A stretch of DNA of 64,000 nucleotides, taken from positions 45,391,137 to 45,455,136 of the forward strand of contig NC_073304.1 of assembly GCF_027595985.1 (NCBI RefSeq). The letters run 5' to 3'. Numbering within the stretch: the first letter of the stretch is position 1; every line of letters begins with the position of its first letter. The notes beneath the pieces are model-generated. The model was not told the DNA's origin and made no database searches. It saw only the letters and a program-made list of their open reading frames with translations. This stretch comes from Sorex araneus. Taxonomy: Eukaryota > Chordata > Mammalia > Eulipotyphla > Soricidae. Of this stretch, positions 22,795-45,640 are shown one piece after another. A program made the position numbers and the translations under genes.

Positions 22795-22935
22795 TGGCCA
22801 GGGAGTAACTTCAGACTAGGTAAAGCACAAGCCTGCAGGAGCAAGGCTCTGGGTTCAAGCCTGGCATGTGGCACACAACACCTCCCTGGCATAGATAGGA
22901 GGGGCCACACCCCAGAGAAAAAGTTTTAATAATTC
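22795..22935 (+). repeat. Old SINE
   Basis: 'aggtaaagcacaagcctgca', 'ctctgggttcaagcctggca' (B-box-like). Degenerate. Confidence 0.5.
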
Positions 22936-23189
22936 AGTCTAATACTGACAAAGAAGGATGGTAGATGAAGCATGTTCTGAAATTTCTGTTTCTTTGGTTC
23001 CTTCGCTCATTCAGAAAATATTCATTGAGCAACTATTTGAACCAGCATCTTATCTGTTGGGAATAAGTTTTAAACATCTTGAGATTCTATCCAAAGCAGG
23101 GTCTTTATCTTCCTTCTTCTTTCTCCCTTACTTATTCTTTTTCCTTATTGTATTCATATTTGAAAAGAAAAATTTACATGGTTCAAAAT

Positions 23190-23212
23190 GACACACACAC
23201 ACACACACACAC
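23190..23212 (+). repeat. (AC)n microsatellite
   Basis: About 11 AC units. Confidence 0.95.
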
Positions 23213-23295
23213 ATACAAACATACCCAAACCTTTCTTTACATTCTTGTCCTTCTAGTTAATCAATCCATTTTCCCCTGTCCAAAAGCAATTGATG

Positions 23296-23440
23296 TGGGC
23301 CCAAGCAATAGTCCAACAGGTAGGTCCCTTGCCTGGCACATAGCCAACCCACCAGGAGTGATTCCTGAGTTCAGAGCCAGGAGTAACCCCTGAGTACTGT
23401 CAAGTGCACCCTCAAACAAACTAAAAAGTCAAACAACAAG
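23296..23440 (+). repeat. SINE with target-site duplication
   Basis: 'gggcccaagcaatagtccaa' head, CAAA-rich tail. The flanking direct repeat gcaattgatgt occurs on both sides (left near 23285, right near 23443). Confidence 0.85.
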
Positions 23441-23473
23441 AGCAATTGATGTTACCAGATTTTGTTCCCTATC

Positions 23474-23628
23474 TTCAGTTTTTATTTTTTGTTTTTGGCT
23501 ACATCCAGCAATGCTCAGCGATTACTCCTAGTGGTGTTTCAGGGACCATATGTGGTACTTGGATCAGACCAGGGCTGGCTGTATACAAGCAAGTGCCTTA
23601 ACTCTTGTACTAACATTCCAGACCTCTA
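23474..23628 (-). repeat. Old SINE
   Basis: Minus copy: 'ttttggctacatccagcaat', 'gtgccttaactcttgtacta'. Confidence 0.75.
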
Positions 23629-23639
23629 CTTTCAGTTTT

Positions 23640-24420
23640 ACAGGATGAAATATAAGAGCTACATTGCTCTAATAAATTCCAAATTACTTTACTTTCTTGC
23701 TGATAGGTCTTTGCAATGACTTCAATTCAGACCTTGAAAAACTTTTTCAAGGTTGCATAGTATTGCAGTTCATGAAAATCACAGAATAATTCTAATTGCT
23801 TATTTATTAAATTCAAAGTTATCTGTCATCTTTTTATATAATAAACAACAGTGTGATGTTTCATCTGCAATTATTATGTTTTCCATGTTTTGGATTATGT
23901 TTGTATAAAAAATTCCTTCCATTCTCATAGATTGATTCAAAGGGTAGGCACATTCCTCATTGCTATATAAGACAGGCAGTTTCTTTTTTTGAAGACACTT
24001 TTATGAATTCTAGGCTTCAAATTATTTTCTTCTAAAGCACATTCTCACTGTCTTCAAAAGCAGACTAGCTCTAATGAGTCAGTCCCTCCTACAGAAATTT
24101 GCTAATAATGCATTATTAGACAATGGCTTGGGTGAGCACTCAACTAAACATCAATCATAACTCAATCATACATTCGCAGGGAAGTGCTATGGAGAAATAG
24201 AAATATATTAGACAAGTCGTGGAAGGCAGTGGGGTTTGAGACAGCGAAGAAAGAGAAATGTGCCTATAAATCGAGGGAGGTCCAATTTGGAAGGCCGACT
24301 GCAGACAAGGCCTGCATTTATCATTGAGGTCATCCTATCGCCGTGAAGTTGCTCTCAGAGGTTGAGAAATACAAAGAATGGGATTGAATTTTGAGTGCAT
24401 CCGGGAGCTACTCCGCAATG
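23640..24420. other. Intergenic / GMFB upstream region
   Basis: AT-rich sequence leading into the GMFB CpG island. No recognisable repeat or gene. Confidence 0.45.
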
Positions 24421-24676
24421 AGTGCCCTATTTCCCCACTCATTCCCCTATACCCCGAGATGACCCGCCCCACTTCTCCCAGCGGGCAGGCGCTCGCGTTC
24501 TGGCTGATTTTGGGCCCCGCCACCTGCCGTCCTCCGTCACGTGCCCGCCCGCAGCGGCCGCGTCGACCGGTGGGCGTGGCTCTGCCGGTCGCCGGGGCAG
24601 GAAGGGAGGCGGCCGTAGTGCCATTCTTAAAGGGGACCCGTGCGAAGGCGAGAGGCTGCTGACGGCCGGAAGGAAA

Positions 24677-35525
<10,849 letters not shown>

Positions 35526-38500
35526 TGTGAACTTCTGTGTTTCTAAAGTATTTATGTATTAACCTGACCATACTGGAACCAGACATAAATACTTATTTAT
35601 GCCTAAAAATGCACTGTTACTTACAGTTTGTTTCCTGCAGTAAAGAAAAAATTCTTCATTTGTTCAAAGTTTGAACAAAGGGGAAATCATCTTCATAGTA
35701 ATCAAACTTTGTAAAGTGTTTCCTTATATTTGTAATTGTTAGGTGGACTACTTCTCTCCAGGGACTTTTTGCACTCTGTGACTAATTTCTATAACTTCTG
35801 GTTCAGAATTTGTTACTATTTGCAGACACCATTGGAAAATGGGTATTAGATTGTGATGGATAACAGTTGCCTCCTTTTGACAAATACTGGATATTAGTTT
35901 ATATAAAAATAGCATAATATCATTTGTCAAATATTTTAAATTAATTTGGGGTAAAATACTTCCTTGAGTGTCCCAGTTTTGAGCCATGAATGATAACTGA
36001 GTAATCTGCATTACAAGTAACTTTTTATCAATTTCATGCCTCTTTTGTTTTTCTGTATCTTTTTAATCAAGTCCAGAATTTTTTTTCTTAAACTACTCAT
36101 TGTTAAGGCATGGGAAGTATATTTCATAATAAAGTTTTAACTCTTAAGTTTTCTTCTTATGGAAAATAGTATTAGTCTTAGACATGAAGGGTTGTAATAA
36201 TTAAGGACTTTATTCTTAGATCTGTCATTCTAGCTAATTTTGAATATAGGTTATTAATACTTTATTTAGAAAACAATGTCATGTGAACAGTAGTTATTTA
36301 GATATGTTAATACTGTGCCTTTGATTTATTAGCTTTAAAGTTAATTTAAGACTTTTACACTGCCAGTATTCCAGATTTGGTGAAATTAATACTTTTATAA
36401 AGGGTCCAAATAAAACAATTTTCTAATATGTGTATCTGAAATTTGTAATAAATCAGCTTTCTATTTTAAAAATTCCAACTATCTTGCACTGATGAATTTC
36501 TGGGAGTTGAGAGATACAGTTTTAGAATATATTTGTGATGAAATCTTGGCCACAGTTAATAAAAATACATCAGTTGAAATTGCATTTGATATTCTAAACA
36601 TAAAGATATTCTCAACTGGACACTTATTAAAGTGATAGTATTCTTCGCATAAGTCAAGGACCGATATATACAGTGTGCACTTAAAGTAAATACATATGTT
36701 CATTTGTCAAAATGCCTAAGACTCTAAAGAAAACTAAATTTTGGAGAGTGACTTTTGTTTTATTTTGGTCTTTGTTTATGGACCACACCTGGCAATGCTC
36801 TGCACTCAGGAATCACTCCTGGCAGTGCTTGGGGGACCATATGAGGTGCTAGGGATTGAATCTGAGTTGGTTATTTGCAAGGCAAATGCCTTACCTGCTG
36901 TACTATCTCTTCATTCAAAAGGAGAGTGTTTTCTTACATTGCCTCTCTTAGTAATTTCAACACAAGCATAGGATTTTTTTTTTAATGTTGGCATATTTTA
37001 AATCATGTTCTTTGCATTTTTGGAGGTTTCTTATGCCAACTTTAGTAAAGGAGGTCAAGATAGTTGGAATTTTCATAAGATTGAATCGAGCCATTACTGT
37101 TCCCAGCACTGTTTGGCTTCACAAATTCAAAATAGGTAGTAATAGGAAGTTAGTTGGAGATGAGGAAGTGCTTGTGTGGGTGTTTATTTTGGTTAGGGTA
37201 TGGGAAGGATTCTTTATTCCAGTTTCCAGAGAGTGAGAGAGAGAACTTCGCCCAGGAAGTTTAAGCATTCTTTATACAGCTATTTTGATATGGGTAATAA
37301 TGCTTACAATTCTGCCAGAAAAAAAAAAATGTAACCCAAGTAACTGGAGAGTGTTTTTAATGTTTTTTGAATGAAGGAATTGACATTTTGTTTCACCTGG
37401 TTTGCAGCAATAAGAGAAAATAGCCAGTGCTACAAGAATGTATTTTTTGGTGAGGTTCCTTGTTTTGTCTTGCATGTCTTAGTATTTCTTTTAAATATGT
37501 AAGTCTTCCATCTTGACAGACACCTAAGACATCTAAAGAACAGTAGTCCCCCTGTTCTTTTCAAAGGGAAGAAGAGCTGTGAAGGGCCAAGCTGTTTTGA
37601 GCTTGTCCAACTCTTACTGGTAATGTGTTTTGCAAGACAATAGACTGAGGCTAAGGGATTTGTAGAACATTTTTCACTCCCTCTATTTTAGAGGAAGTTT
37701 TACAAAACCCAACTCTAGAGTGTTCTCAGGATTTTATAGAAATTTCCCTGTCTTTCAACCAAATTTTGCATTGTTATTTTCAAGTATATTTCCTCTTCAG
37801 TCTTTTCTTGCTTTCTCAAATAGTAATTCCAGATTTTATAATTCCAAATTTTACATTCCTTATCTTTCTGGTACAGCCATTCCCATTTCATCTTCAATTA
37901 ATCTTTCCTTTTTGGCTGCAGCTATTGTCCTGGGAACCTCCTTCATACTCTTAAGTCACCATTAGTTGTTGGCTTGCATAAGTTTGGCATAGCATCTAAT
38001 GTGGTCAAAATAGAACCAACTGATAATCACAGAATGTTTTTAGTATGGTTTTTTTTTGTGGCAGCATAAATGACATGAAGAAAACTGTTCTCAGGTTACT
38101 ATGCTGAAATTCCAAAATGTCAGAGTTTTGAATAATATTCAATAATATTCACTTTGTTTTAGTGTTGAAACAGGTATGTTAGGAAGAAAGCTGGTTGACT
38201 GTTATTGTTTGACATCTGAAATAAATGTTCAAATTGTCTATTTCTAAAAAAGTTTACTAAATTCCCAGTGGAATTAAATATATACTTGTTTACGCTGATG
38301 TAATTTAAAAAAATTTTTTTTTTGCCATTACTCAATAATATTTGTTGCAAAATGTCTCTCAGCACTTTTCTCTCCCGTTTTATCTCCTATTTTTAGGAGT
38401 CAAATGTAGCCATAAACTGTATCCTGGTCTGATACTTTAACTAAAAAAAAAAAAATTCAATTAAGGGGAGTTGATTGCCAGATTAAATTTGGCTACCTTT

Positions 38501-39270
38501 TTTCCCCATCCATATAGGCAGTGAAGAAGGTATACTTAAGATAACATTTGGACTGCTTTTAAAGCCCAAGCAATGTCATTAATCTTAATATGGACTAGTG
38601 ATGACAAATAGATATTTTCATGAGTTTAATTGCTGATACTTGGTGGAAGTAGAGTAACTCAGTCTATCAATTCAAGTATCTTGGTACAATTGCTTTCCTT
38701 GTTTAATAAACTGATAGTACTGGAATCTACAGAATATGAGCCTTTGCAACATATGTGAAGAAGTATCTCAAACATTTCTGGACAAGTCTGATGTATTTCT
38801 GGAAGAATGTAAATTTAGGCTACTTAACATCAGTGGTCTCAAGTGGAATATTCTTGAGAAATTTGTTTCCTATTACGTCATTTGACATTTCAATACAGTG
38901 ATTATGTTCCTATAATATTTAAAATAACCACAAGGTGTGATAGAAACTGTTTTCTTGCTTTTTTTTTAAATGTAGTTTGTACACATATAATTACTTGAAT
39001 ATCATTTGAGATTACCAACAGACTAGGGAAGTTCCCACTGGTTTAGATGGTCCAATGGTAACTCATTTCAGGAGGCTTGAAACATTAATGGTTTAGTCTT
39101 GTGAATATTAACAATTTCCTGTCATCGTTTAACAAAGTCAGCAGCTGACACAACTTCTTAAGCTGTGGTTTCAGTCTCTGCTAGTTCATATTGCATGTTT
39201 ATTTTGGACAGTCTTCTGTTAAGCATGGTGCTTGTACTGGTTTAAATAAAATGTTAACATGAAAGGATTT
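35526..39270 (+). other. GMFB: GMFB 3'UTR (approximate end)
   Basis: AT-rich sequence after the stop codon. Candidate proximal polyA signals are AATAAA at 36128, 36409 and 36447. The distal candidate AATAAA at 39245-39250 would give a 3'UTR of about 3.7 kb, in line with the long GMFB mRNA I remember from other mammals. It contains ATTTA elements and one minus-strand SINE (36750-36920). The end is inferred, not proven. Confidence 0.65.
36750..36920 (-). repeat. GMFB: SINE in the GMFB 3'UTR
   Basis: 'tatggaccacacctggcaat', 'caaggcaaatgccttacctg'. It lies beyond the proximal polyA signals, so only long transcripts would carry it. In the mRNA it is antisense. Confidence 0.8.
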
Positions 39271-39274
39271 CTAA

Positions 39275-40240
39275 TTTTTTTGTTTTTCACTCGACTCTGG
39301 TTACGTGCCTGGCCTAATTGTGGTATTTGTGTGATACAGTTTGTCTCCAAAAGCTTAGTGGCAAAATACACAAGAATCAAGCCATGGAGAGTAGAAGAAT
39401 ATATTCTCTCTGTGTATGAAGCCTTGGGTTCCATTTTTGACACTAAACCAGTAAATAAAGGAAAATCAGCGGGACTCACTTGGCATTGTAAGATTAGGGA
39501 AGAAAAATAAAAAGATAACGAAAACAGTTGTGGTGTTGGAATGATTTGTCTGTAGGGGCAGAGGCTATTGCTTAAAATGATGAATTCTTGCTTTCAAAGG
39601 GAAAAGTAGAAGATAGAGGGACCATACAGTTTCTAGGAAATTAAATTGGAGGTCCTTTTAGTGAAGGTCCTTAGTAGTCTATCACTATTAAACATCCATT
39701 GAAGATAATCCTTGAGTATAGTGGTATATTTTAGTCCATCGATACAGACAGGTCACCAATACTTACAACATAGTTTTTAATTTTCCGTGTACTTGTGATG
39801 TCTTGATATGTTTATGGGTGTGGAAAGTTTATGCCTTACTATCTTCAGGAATCTCAAAAGAGTTGAACAGAATGTGGAAGTGTGTCTCCCTTGTTTCCTA
39901 ATTTTGGCCATTGAGCTGTTCAAAGTTAGGGGCTTAATATTTTTATTTCCTTATTGTCTTTTAGACCTCACTTTCAGCATCAAAAAGCATTTGTAACCAC
40001 TTCACCTCACAGCCTGGGCTCTTGTTTGCGTGAGGGCATACCCTGAGTGGATAGTATCCTTGGACATATCTATTTTTAGTTATCTTGGGGAACCAATTAA
40101 ATTAAACAATTTTGCTGAGCATCTGGGAGTTTTCACATAGCTCTTATCCTTGAGATCTTCCGTAGGCTACAGAAAAAATTGCTGCTGAGTTAAGTAACCT
40201 TTCTTTTCAATTTTAGGGAAGAAGCAGAATGCCTACATTG
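39275..40240. other. Intergenic after GMFB, nothing recognised
   Basis: AT-rich sequence with no gene or repeat recognised. Confidence 0.45.
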
Positions 40241-40249
40241 TGTCCAAAA

Positions 40250-40260
40250 GCACACACACG

Positions 40261-40293
<33 letters not shown>

Positions 40294-40370
40294 AAGCCCA
40301 CCTATAGTTCCTGTGCGTTGTGTGTGTGTCTGTGTGTCTGTGTGTCTGTGTCTGTGTGTATATGGTGAGG
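40250..40370. repeat. Facing (CA)n and (GT)n tracts
   Basis: A CA tract at 40250-40289 and a GT/TCTGTG tract at 40317-40363 are separated by about 27 bp. They are self-complementary and could form a hairpin of more than 30 bp. Confidence 0.9.
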
Positions 40371-40905
40371 GTGGGGGTGGGAATGAGAAAGAGACTGCTG
40401 ATAACTATTGCCCACACACACACAATTACAGATTTTCATACCCTGGAATGTAAGGCTCTTCCCAGCTTGGCCACGCCTAAATGCCTCACTCCTTTGTTAG
40501 GAAGAAATGTCTCAGCCATGCTGATGGGGCAAGTTGCCTTTAGGCAGCTGTGATTTGTCCCATGTGGCTGTACATTCCTGTCTTCGTTCCTCTTTCCACA
40601 CTTGACACTGGATCTCTCCTAGCCCCAGCTCATGGAAGCTAAGGGTACCCACACTTCTGTTATTACCTCCGTATCAGACTGTGAGCTGGGCTAGCCATTA
40701 ATGTACCTTTACAGCTCAATTTCTGACTTTGCAAAAATGATTTCATTCTCTTGAGATGAGGCAGCTAACAGTAGACACTGTCCTTGGAAGAATGCCATTA
40801 GTTGAGGAGGCCCTCTGCAGCCTACAGAGCAGGATAGAAGAGGCCGGTCTGGTGGGGCAAAATGAAGCAGGCAGGTAGAGGGAACCTTTTAAAAACAGCA
40901 GCCTC

Positions 40906-41037
40906 AGGGCCAGAGAGAGAGAGAGAGCGAGAGCACATGCTTTGCATGAAGTAAGTCTGAATTTGATCCCTGCACCCCATGGCCCCCTGAACACTACCAG
41001 GACAGACTGAACTGTTAAGTGTGCTCACCCCAAAAAA
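40906..41037 (+). repeat. Old SINE with GA-rich head
   Basis: 'cagggccagagagagagag', 'gaatttgatccctgcacccc', A-rich end. Confidence 0.7.
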
Positions 41038-41420
41038 TTATGGAAGTATGCTCACTATTTCAGGTAATAAGTTTCAATGTACTCTAATGTCAACTTGACA
41101 CTTAAAAATTTTTAATTCCTTCCCTGCCCCTCTATCATATCCTTCAAGTATGCTTCAGGCTGGGAAATCCACTGTAGAAATGAGGCGTATTCTAGTGTCT
41201 CCCACCCCCCACCTCCCCACCCCCCGCCATGTTGGCTCTGGATCCTCTGGCATTTGGAGGAAGAGGTGCAATTTAAGGAAACAAGTCTCATTAACCTGAT
41301 GTCCATAGAATCTGGAGTTCCAGCCATCTGGGTGTGGCTAACGTCTAAAACCAACCCTCCCCCCTCAGAGGGTTCCTTCTGTGGGTTCCTTGCTAATTTC
41401 CCCCACTGGGAACTTTGCAG

Positions 41421-41752
41421 GGGCTGGAGTGATATAGCACAGCAGGTAAGGCATTTGCCTTGCCCAAGGTCGACCTGGTTTTGATTCCTCCTTCCCTCTC
41501 GGAGAGCCCGGCAAGCTACCGAGAGTATCCTGCCCGCATGGCAGAGCCTGGCAAGCTACCTGTGGAGTGTTCAATATGCCAAAAACAATATGTTATCACA
41601 ATGGAGATGTTACTGGTGCCCGCTCCAGCAAATCGATGAGCAACTGGATGACAGTGACAGTGGCAGTGACTTTATTTGAAAACCAAACATACAAGTGAGT
41701 GAAAATAAACACAAGGTCTCATGAATATTGGCCTTCCTCACCATTTCTGCCA
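41421..41752 (+). repeat. Second-family SINE (long form) with possible 3' transduction
   Basis: tRNA-derived head 'gggctggagtgatatagcac', then a distinct 3' body: 'ggcaagctaccgagagtat', 'gcatggcagagcctggcaag', 'gcccgctccagcaaatcgat', ending in GTGACAGTG repeats near 41671. About 80 bp of other sequence follows before the right copy of a perfect 13-bp direct repeat (gggaactttgcag at 41408-41420 and 41753-41765). Confidence 0.8.
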
Positions 41753-41984
41753 GGGAACTTTGCAGGTCATTTGACTTGAGTCATGTCTCTGATAGCTGCT
41801 AGCTTTAGTAAGCACCCTTTCTGTGCTCCATTCAAGTCACCTTGCCCCTCTAGTCACCTTGCTCAGCTCCTCCCCAGAATCCAGGTCTCACCTACAGGAA
41901 GCATGAGTCTTTGCCTTGTTACCATTAGAGGGTATAGCTTGCTCCCTCTGCCATCAGGGTCAGCTCTTAGATATCTTTTTATTT

Positions 41985-42178
41985 TGTCAGTTTTGGGTTT
42001 TTTGTTGTTGTTGTTGTTTGTTTTTTTGACCACATCCGGTGGTGTTAAGAACTTCTAGCGTTGTGCTCAGGGATCAATCCTGGTGGGGCTTGACAGACCA
42101 GATAGATGCTGGGATTGAACCTGGGTCAGCTGCATACAAGGCAAGTGCCATTCCTGCTATACGAGTGCTGTGGCTCCT
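41985..42178 (-). repeat. SINE, older
   Basis: GTT-rich left end, 'gaccacatccggtggtgtta', 'catacaaggcaagtgccatt'. Confidence 0.75.
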
Positions 42179-42344
42179 CTCAGCTCTGATTTGTCTAATT
42201 TTCCCTGCCCACTATCATACCTGAGTTTTGCTAGGGTTATATTTATTTCTCAAACATACCAAACTTAGGTTTTCTTCCTAGCTGTTCCTTCTTCCTGGGA
42301 TGAGTACCCTCTTTCTATTCCACCAGTTCCTTCCTTCTGACTGA

Positions 42345-42525
42345 ACTTTGGGGGTGGGGGAGTGGGTTTGGGTCACACCCAGCTGAGATGTGCTCAGTGT
42401 TTAATTCTGGTTTTGCACTCATGGATCACTCCTGACAGACTCAGGGGACCAAGTAGGATGCTTGGGGATCAAACCACAAACAAGGCAAGCACCCTATTCA
42501 TTGTAGTATCTCTCTTTGACCCCCT
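42345..42525 (-). repeat. SINE, older
   Basis: 'gggtttgggtcacacccagc', 'caaggcaagcaccctattca'. Diverged. Confidence 0.75.
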
Positions 42526-42680
42526 GAACTGATCTTAAGTGTTAAAACTTTCCCCAATCATCCATCCTAAGGAAGCAACACAACGTCTAATTTTCTGCAG
42601 AGCACCATTATCTGATATTTGCCTTATTTTGTAATGGGTCTGATTAAGGACTCTGAATTGAAATATTATAATAATTTTTT

Positions 42681-42821
42681 TAACTTTTTGGGTTACTCCA
42701 GGCTCTGCACTCAGGAATTACTCTTGGAGGTACTCAGGGGACATATGGGATGCTGGGAATCGAACCTGGGTCAGCCGCATGCAAGGCAACGCCCTACCCG
42801 CTATGCTATTGCTCCAGCCCC
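42681..42821 (-). repeat. SOR-type SINE, shortened at the tail side
   Basis: The duplication tataataatttttt lies at 42667-42680 and 42822-42835 (the right copy has one T fewer). It lacks the 'cacacccggcgatgctcag' part. Confidence 0.9.
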
Positions 42822-42867
42822 TATAATAATTTTTTGGTGTCTGTTTTTCCCCCTTCAAGAATTGGTA

Positions 42868-43466
42868 CTCCTCATCTACACAATGCAGTTGTTAGAAAAG
42901 ATGAAGTCATGAAATTTGCTGCATACAAGTGGATCAACTTGGAAAGTATGCTAAGTGAAATGAGCCAGAAAGAGAGGGACAGACATAGAAGGACTACTCT
43001 CATTTGTGGAATATAAAGTAGCAGAATGGGAGACAAACACCCAAGGATAGTAACGATAAGGACCAGGAGGATTTCTCCACAGCTTGGAAGCTGGCCTCAT
43101 GTGCTGGAGGAAAAGGCAGCTCAGATAGAGAAGGGACCACCAAGTAAAGGACGCTTGGAGGGCCCACTCAGGATGAGAGATGTTTACTGAAGGTAGACTA
43201 TAGATCTAATATGATAGCCACTTAATGCCTGTATTGCAAACCACAACACCCAAAGGGAGAGAGAGAGTAAAGGGGAATGAACCTGCCACAGAGGCGGGAG
43301 TGGGGGGCTGGGAGGGATACTGGGAACACTGGTGGTGGAGAGTGGTTACTGGTGGAGGGATGGGTACTCGATCATTGTATGACTGAGATGTAAGCATGAA
43401 AGTTTATAGGTCTGTAACTGTACCTCACAGTGATTCATTAAAAAAAATTAAAAAAAATTTTTTTTA
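42868..43466 (+). mobile_element. 5'-truncated L1 insertion with target-site duplication
   Basis: The perfect 11-bp duplication aagaattggta lies at 42857-42867 and 43467-43477. It contains 'atgctaagtgaaatgagcca' and 'ctcatttgtggaatataaag', the region after L1 ORF2, followed by the shrew L1 3'UTR and shared tail ('gagggatgggtactcgatca ... gtaactgtacctcacagtg'). Confidence 0.88.
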
Positions 43467-43479
43467 AAGAATTGGTATC

Positions 43480-44300
43480 CTGTTTCCTGTCAAACCTCTC
43501 TTTCCTTCGGTGAAAAACTTTCTTAATACAGTATTCCCTCACTATTTAATTTCCTTGATTATTAGAACCTTTTCTGTTACTAAGATTTAGTTCTGTTCAT
43601 TTGAAAAATTCAATTTTATATTTGATTCACAACAGGCTAAACTTGTGCTGGGGGTGGGGGAGCCCCAGTTCTCTTGTCCTGTTCTCTTATGCAGTGGTGG
43701 ATGGGAAGATGGGGACAGAAAAGATGCTAGCCTGTGTCATCAAGCTGGCGGGATTCTGCTTTATTTGCACATCCATATGTTGTTGGTAAGCAGGTTGCTA
43801 TTCTCTTGAATGACTTTGCTTCTCTATTGAACCTGGATGGACCATGAGCTCCAAAAATAGGACAAGTACTCAATAATCATCATTTTCCTCATTTTCTTGG
43901 TTTTTAGTGTATTCATTGCTATTTATTCCTCCCCAGTCCCAACAGATTAGTCATACATCTAGCAATTTTTCTCAATGTTTCAACACCAAAAGAAAAAATG
44001 TTCCCATTTACCCTTGCAGTGCCACTTCCCCACATGAATCCTTCTTCACACTGTCTCTGGGACTTTCCCTACATATGAGGCACAGTTGTCCTGCAGCTGC
44101 CCTCATTGGGGCCTATGGCTGTATCCATAAATTCTCTTAACCTGTTTTGCTGAAGCTCATTGTACATGGGAGATTTCTTTTTTTATATATCTCAGAAAGT
44201 GTTTTCACTCCCTACTCACAGCTGATTGCTCTTTTGGCTGGTGTGCCAGATATTTTGGTTTGCCTTTCCAGAACCTTACCCACCCTAGTCTCTGGAGCTA
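43480..44300. other. Intergenic, nothing recognised
   Basis: Unique-looking sequence of average composition. Confidence 0.45.
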
Positions 44301-44310
44301 CATCAACTGG

Positions 44311-44632
<322 letters not shown>

Positions 44633-44639
44633 TTCTATC

Positions 44640-44800
44640 TCTTTTTTAGATGGCAGGGCACACCCAGGGATGCTCCTGGCTCTGTACTCAGGAATTACTC
44701 CTGACAGTGCTCGGTACTCAGGGACCATATGGGATGCCAGAGATCCTCCCAGCCGCATGCAAAGCAAGCACCCTAGTCACTGTACTATTGCTCCAGCTTA
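44640..44800 (-). repeat. SINE whose tail is the tetranucleotide array
   Basis: 'gcagggcacacccagggatg', 'gctctgtactcaggaattac', 'ctgtactattgctccagc'. Its poly-A side faces the array. Confidence 0.85.
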
Positions 44801-44809
44801 CCACAAGCT

Positions 44810-45190
44810 ACGTAAGAAGCAAGTATTTCAAGAAAGAATTTTTATCTTGGAATAGACAGCTAAATGCACTTTTTATACTTAAGTATTTTATGAATAAATT
44901 TTAAAAGGTACTACTAATCTTGAAACCTCCCCTTCAGTTTAATTTCTCCTCTTATTGGAATGGGGATAAGAGAAGCTTAATAGGTTTTTGCAACAGGTGG
45001 TGTTGAGTGGAGAAAGGGAGAAATCAGCTTTCCCCCATCATCTGTGGCCCACTAAGATTCCAGTCGCTAGGAGGCTGTGGCCTCAAGGTTTGCCAGTATT
45101 TTTTTTCTTTCTAGGAATATAGTTACTTCTTTATGTCCTTGGCTCTCTAGCTCCTCAACTTTTACCATCATCTGCCAATCTCCTCTGTTA
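44810..45190. other. Intergenic, nothing recognised
   Basis: No repeat or gene seen. Confidence 0.45.
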
Positions 45191-45199
45191 TTAGAGGAG

Positions 45200-45378
45200 T
45201 GACCTGAAAGAAAGTAGAGAGGTTAAAGCACTTGCCTTGCATCCGACCTACCTCAGTTCACATCCCTGGCACCATACACAGTCCTCTCAACAGGAGCAGG
45301 GATCACTGCTAAGCACAGGAGCCAGGTATAAGCCCCCAAGAGCCTTCACATGTAGCCCGACTCCCCCCTCCACATAAT
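45200..45378 (+). repeat. SINE, older
   Basis: 'gaaagaaagtagagaggtta', 'gcaccatacacagtcctctc', 'gccaggtataagcccccaag'. Confidence 0.75.
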
Positions 45379-45640
45379 AAATAATTATAATGGTTTCTCT
45401 TTTCTTGGTGGGATTCTGACTGATGCAAGAAATTAAGACAATTGAAGACCTTCCATATTTAGCCAAAAATCTGAAAGTTCTCAGTTACAGGTCAGTTTCC
45501 AAATTGAAATTGGTATTAGTTGAATAGATCTAAGTATTTTTGTAAGTAACTAAGTAAGAAGCTGGTCCCATACTGGGGCTTCCAGACTGGAGTTACCCTT
45601 GTTCTGGACTCCACATTTCCTTTTTAAAATCCCAGTATAG

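Noticed and set aside
23190-23212. CRISPR-like or other regular repeat array
   Set aside because: Simple dinucleotide repeats only; a mammalian genome has no CRISPR arrays, and no spaced repeats were found.
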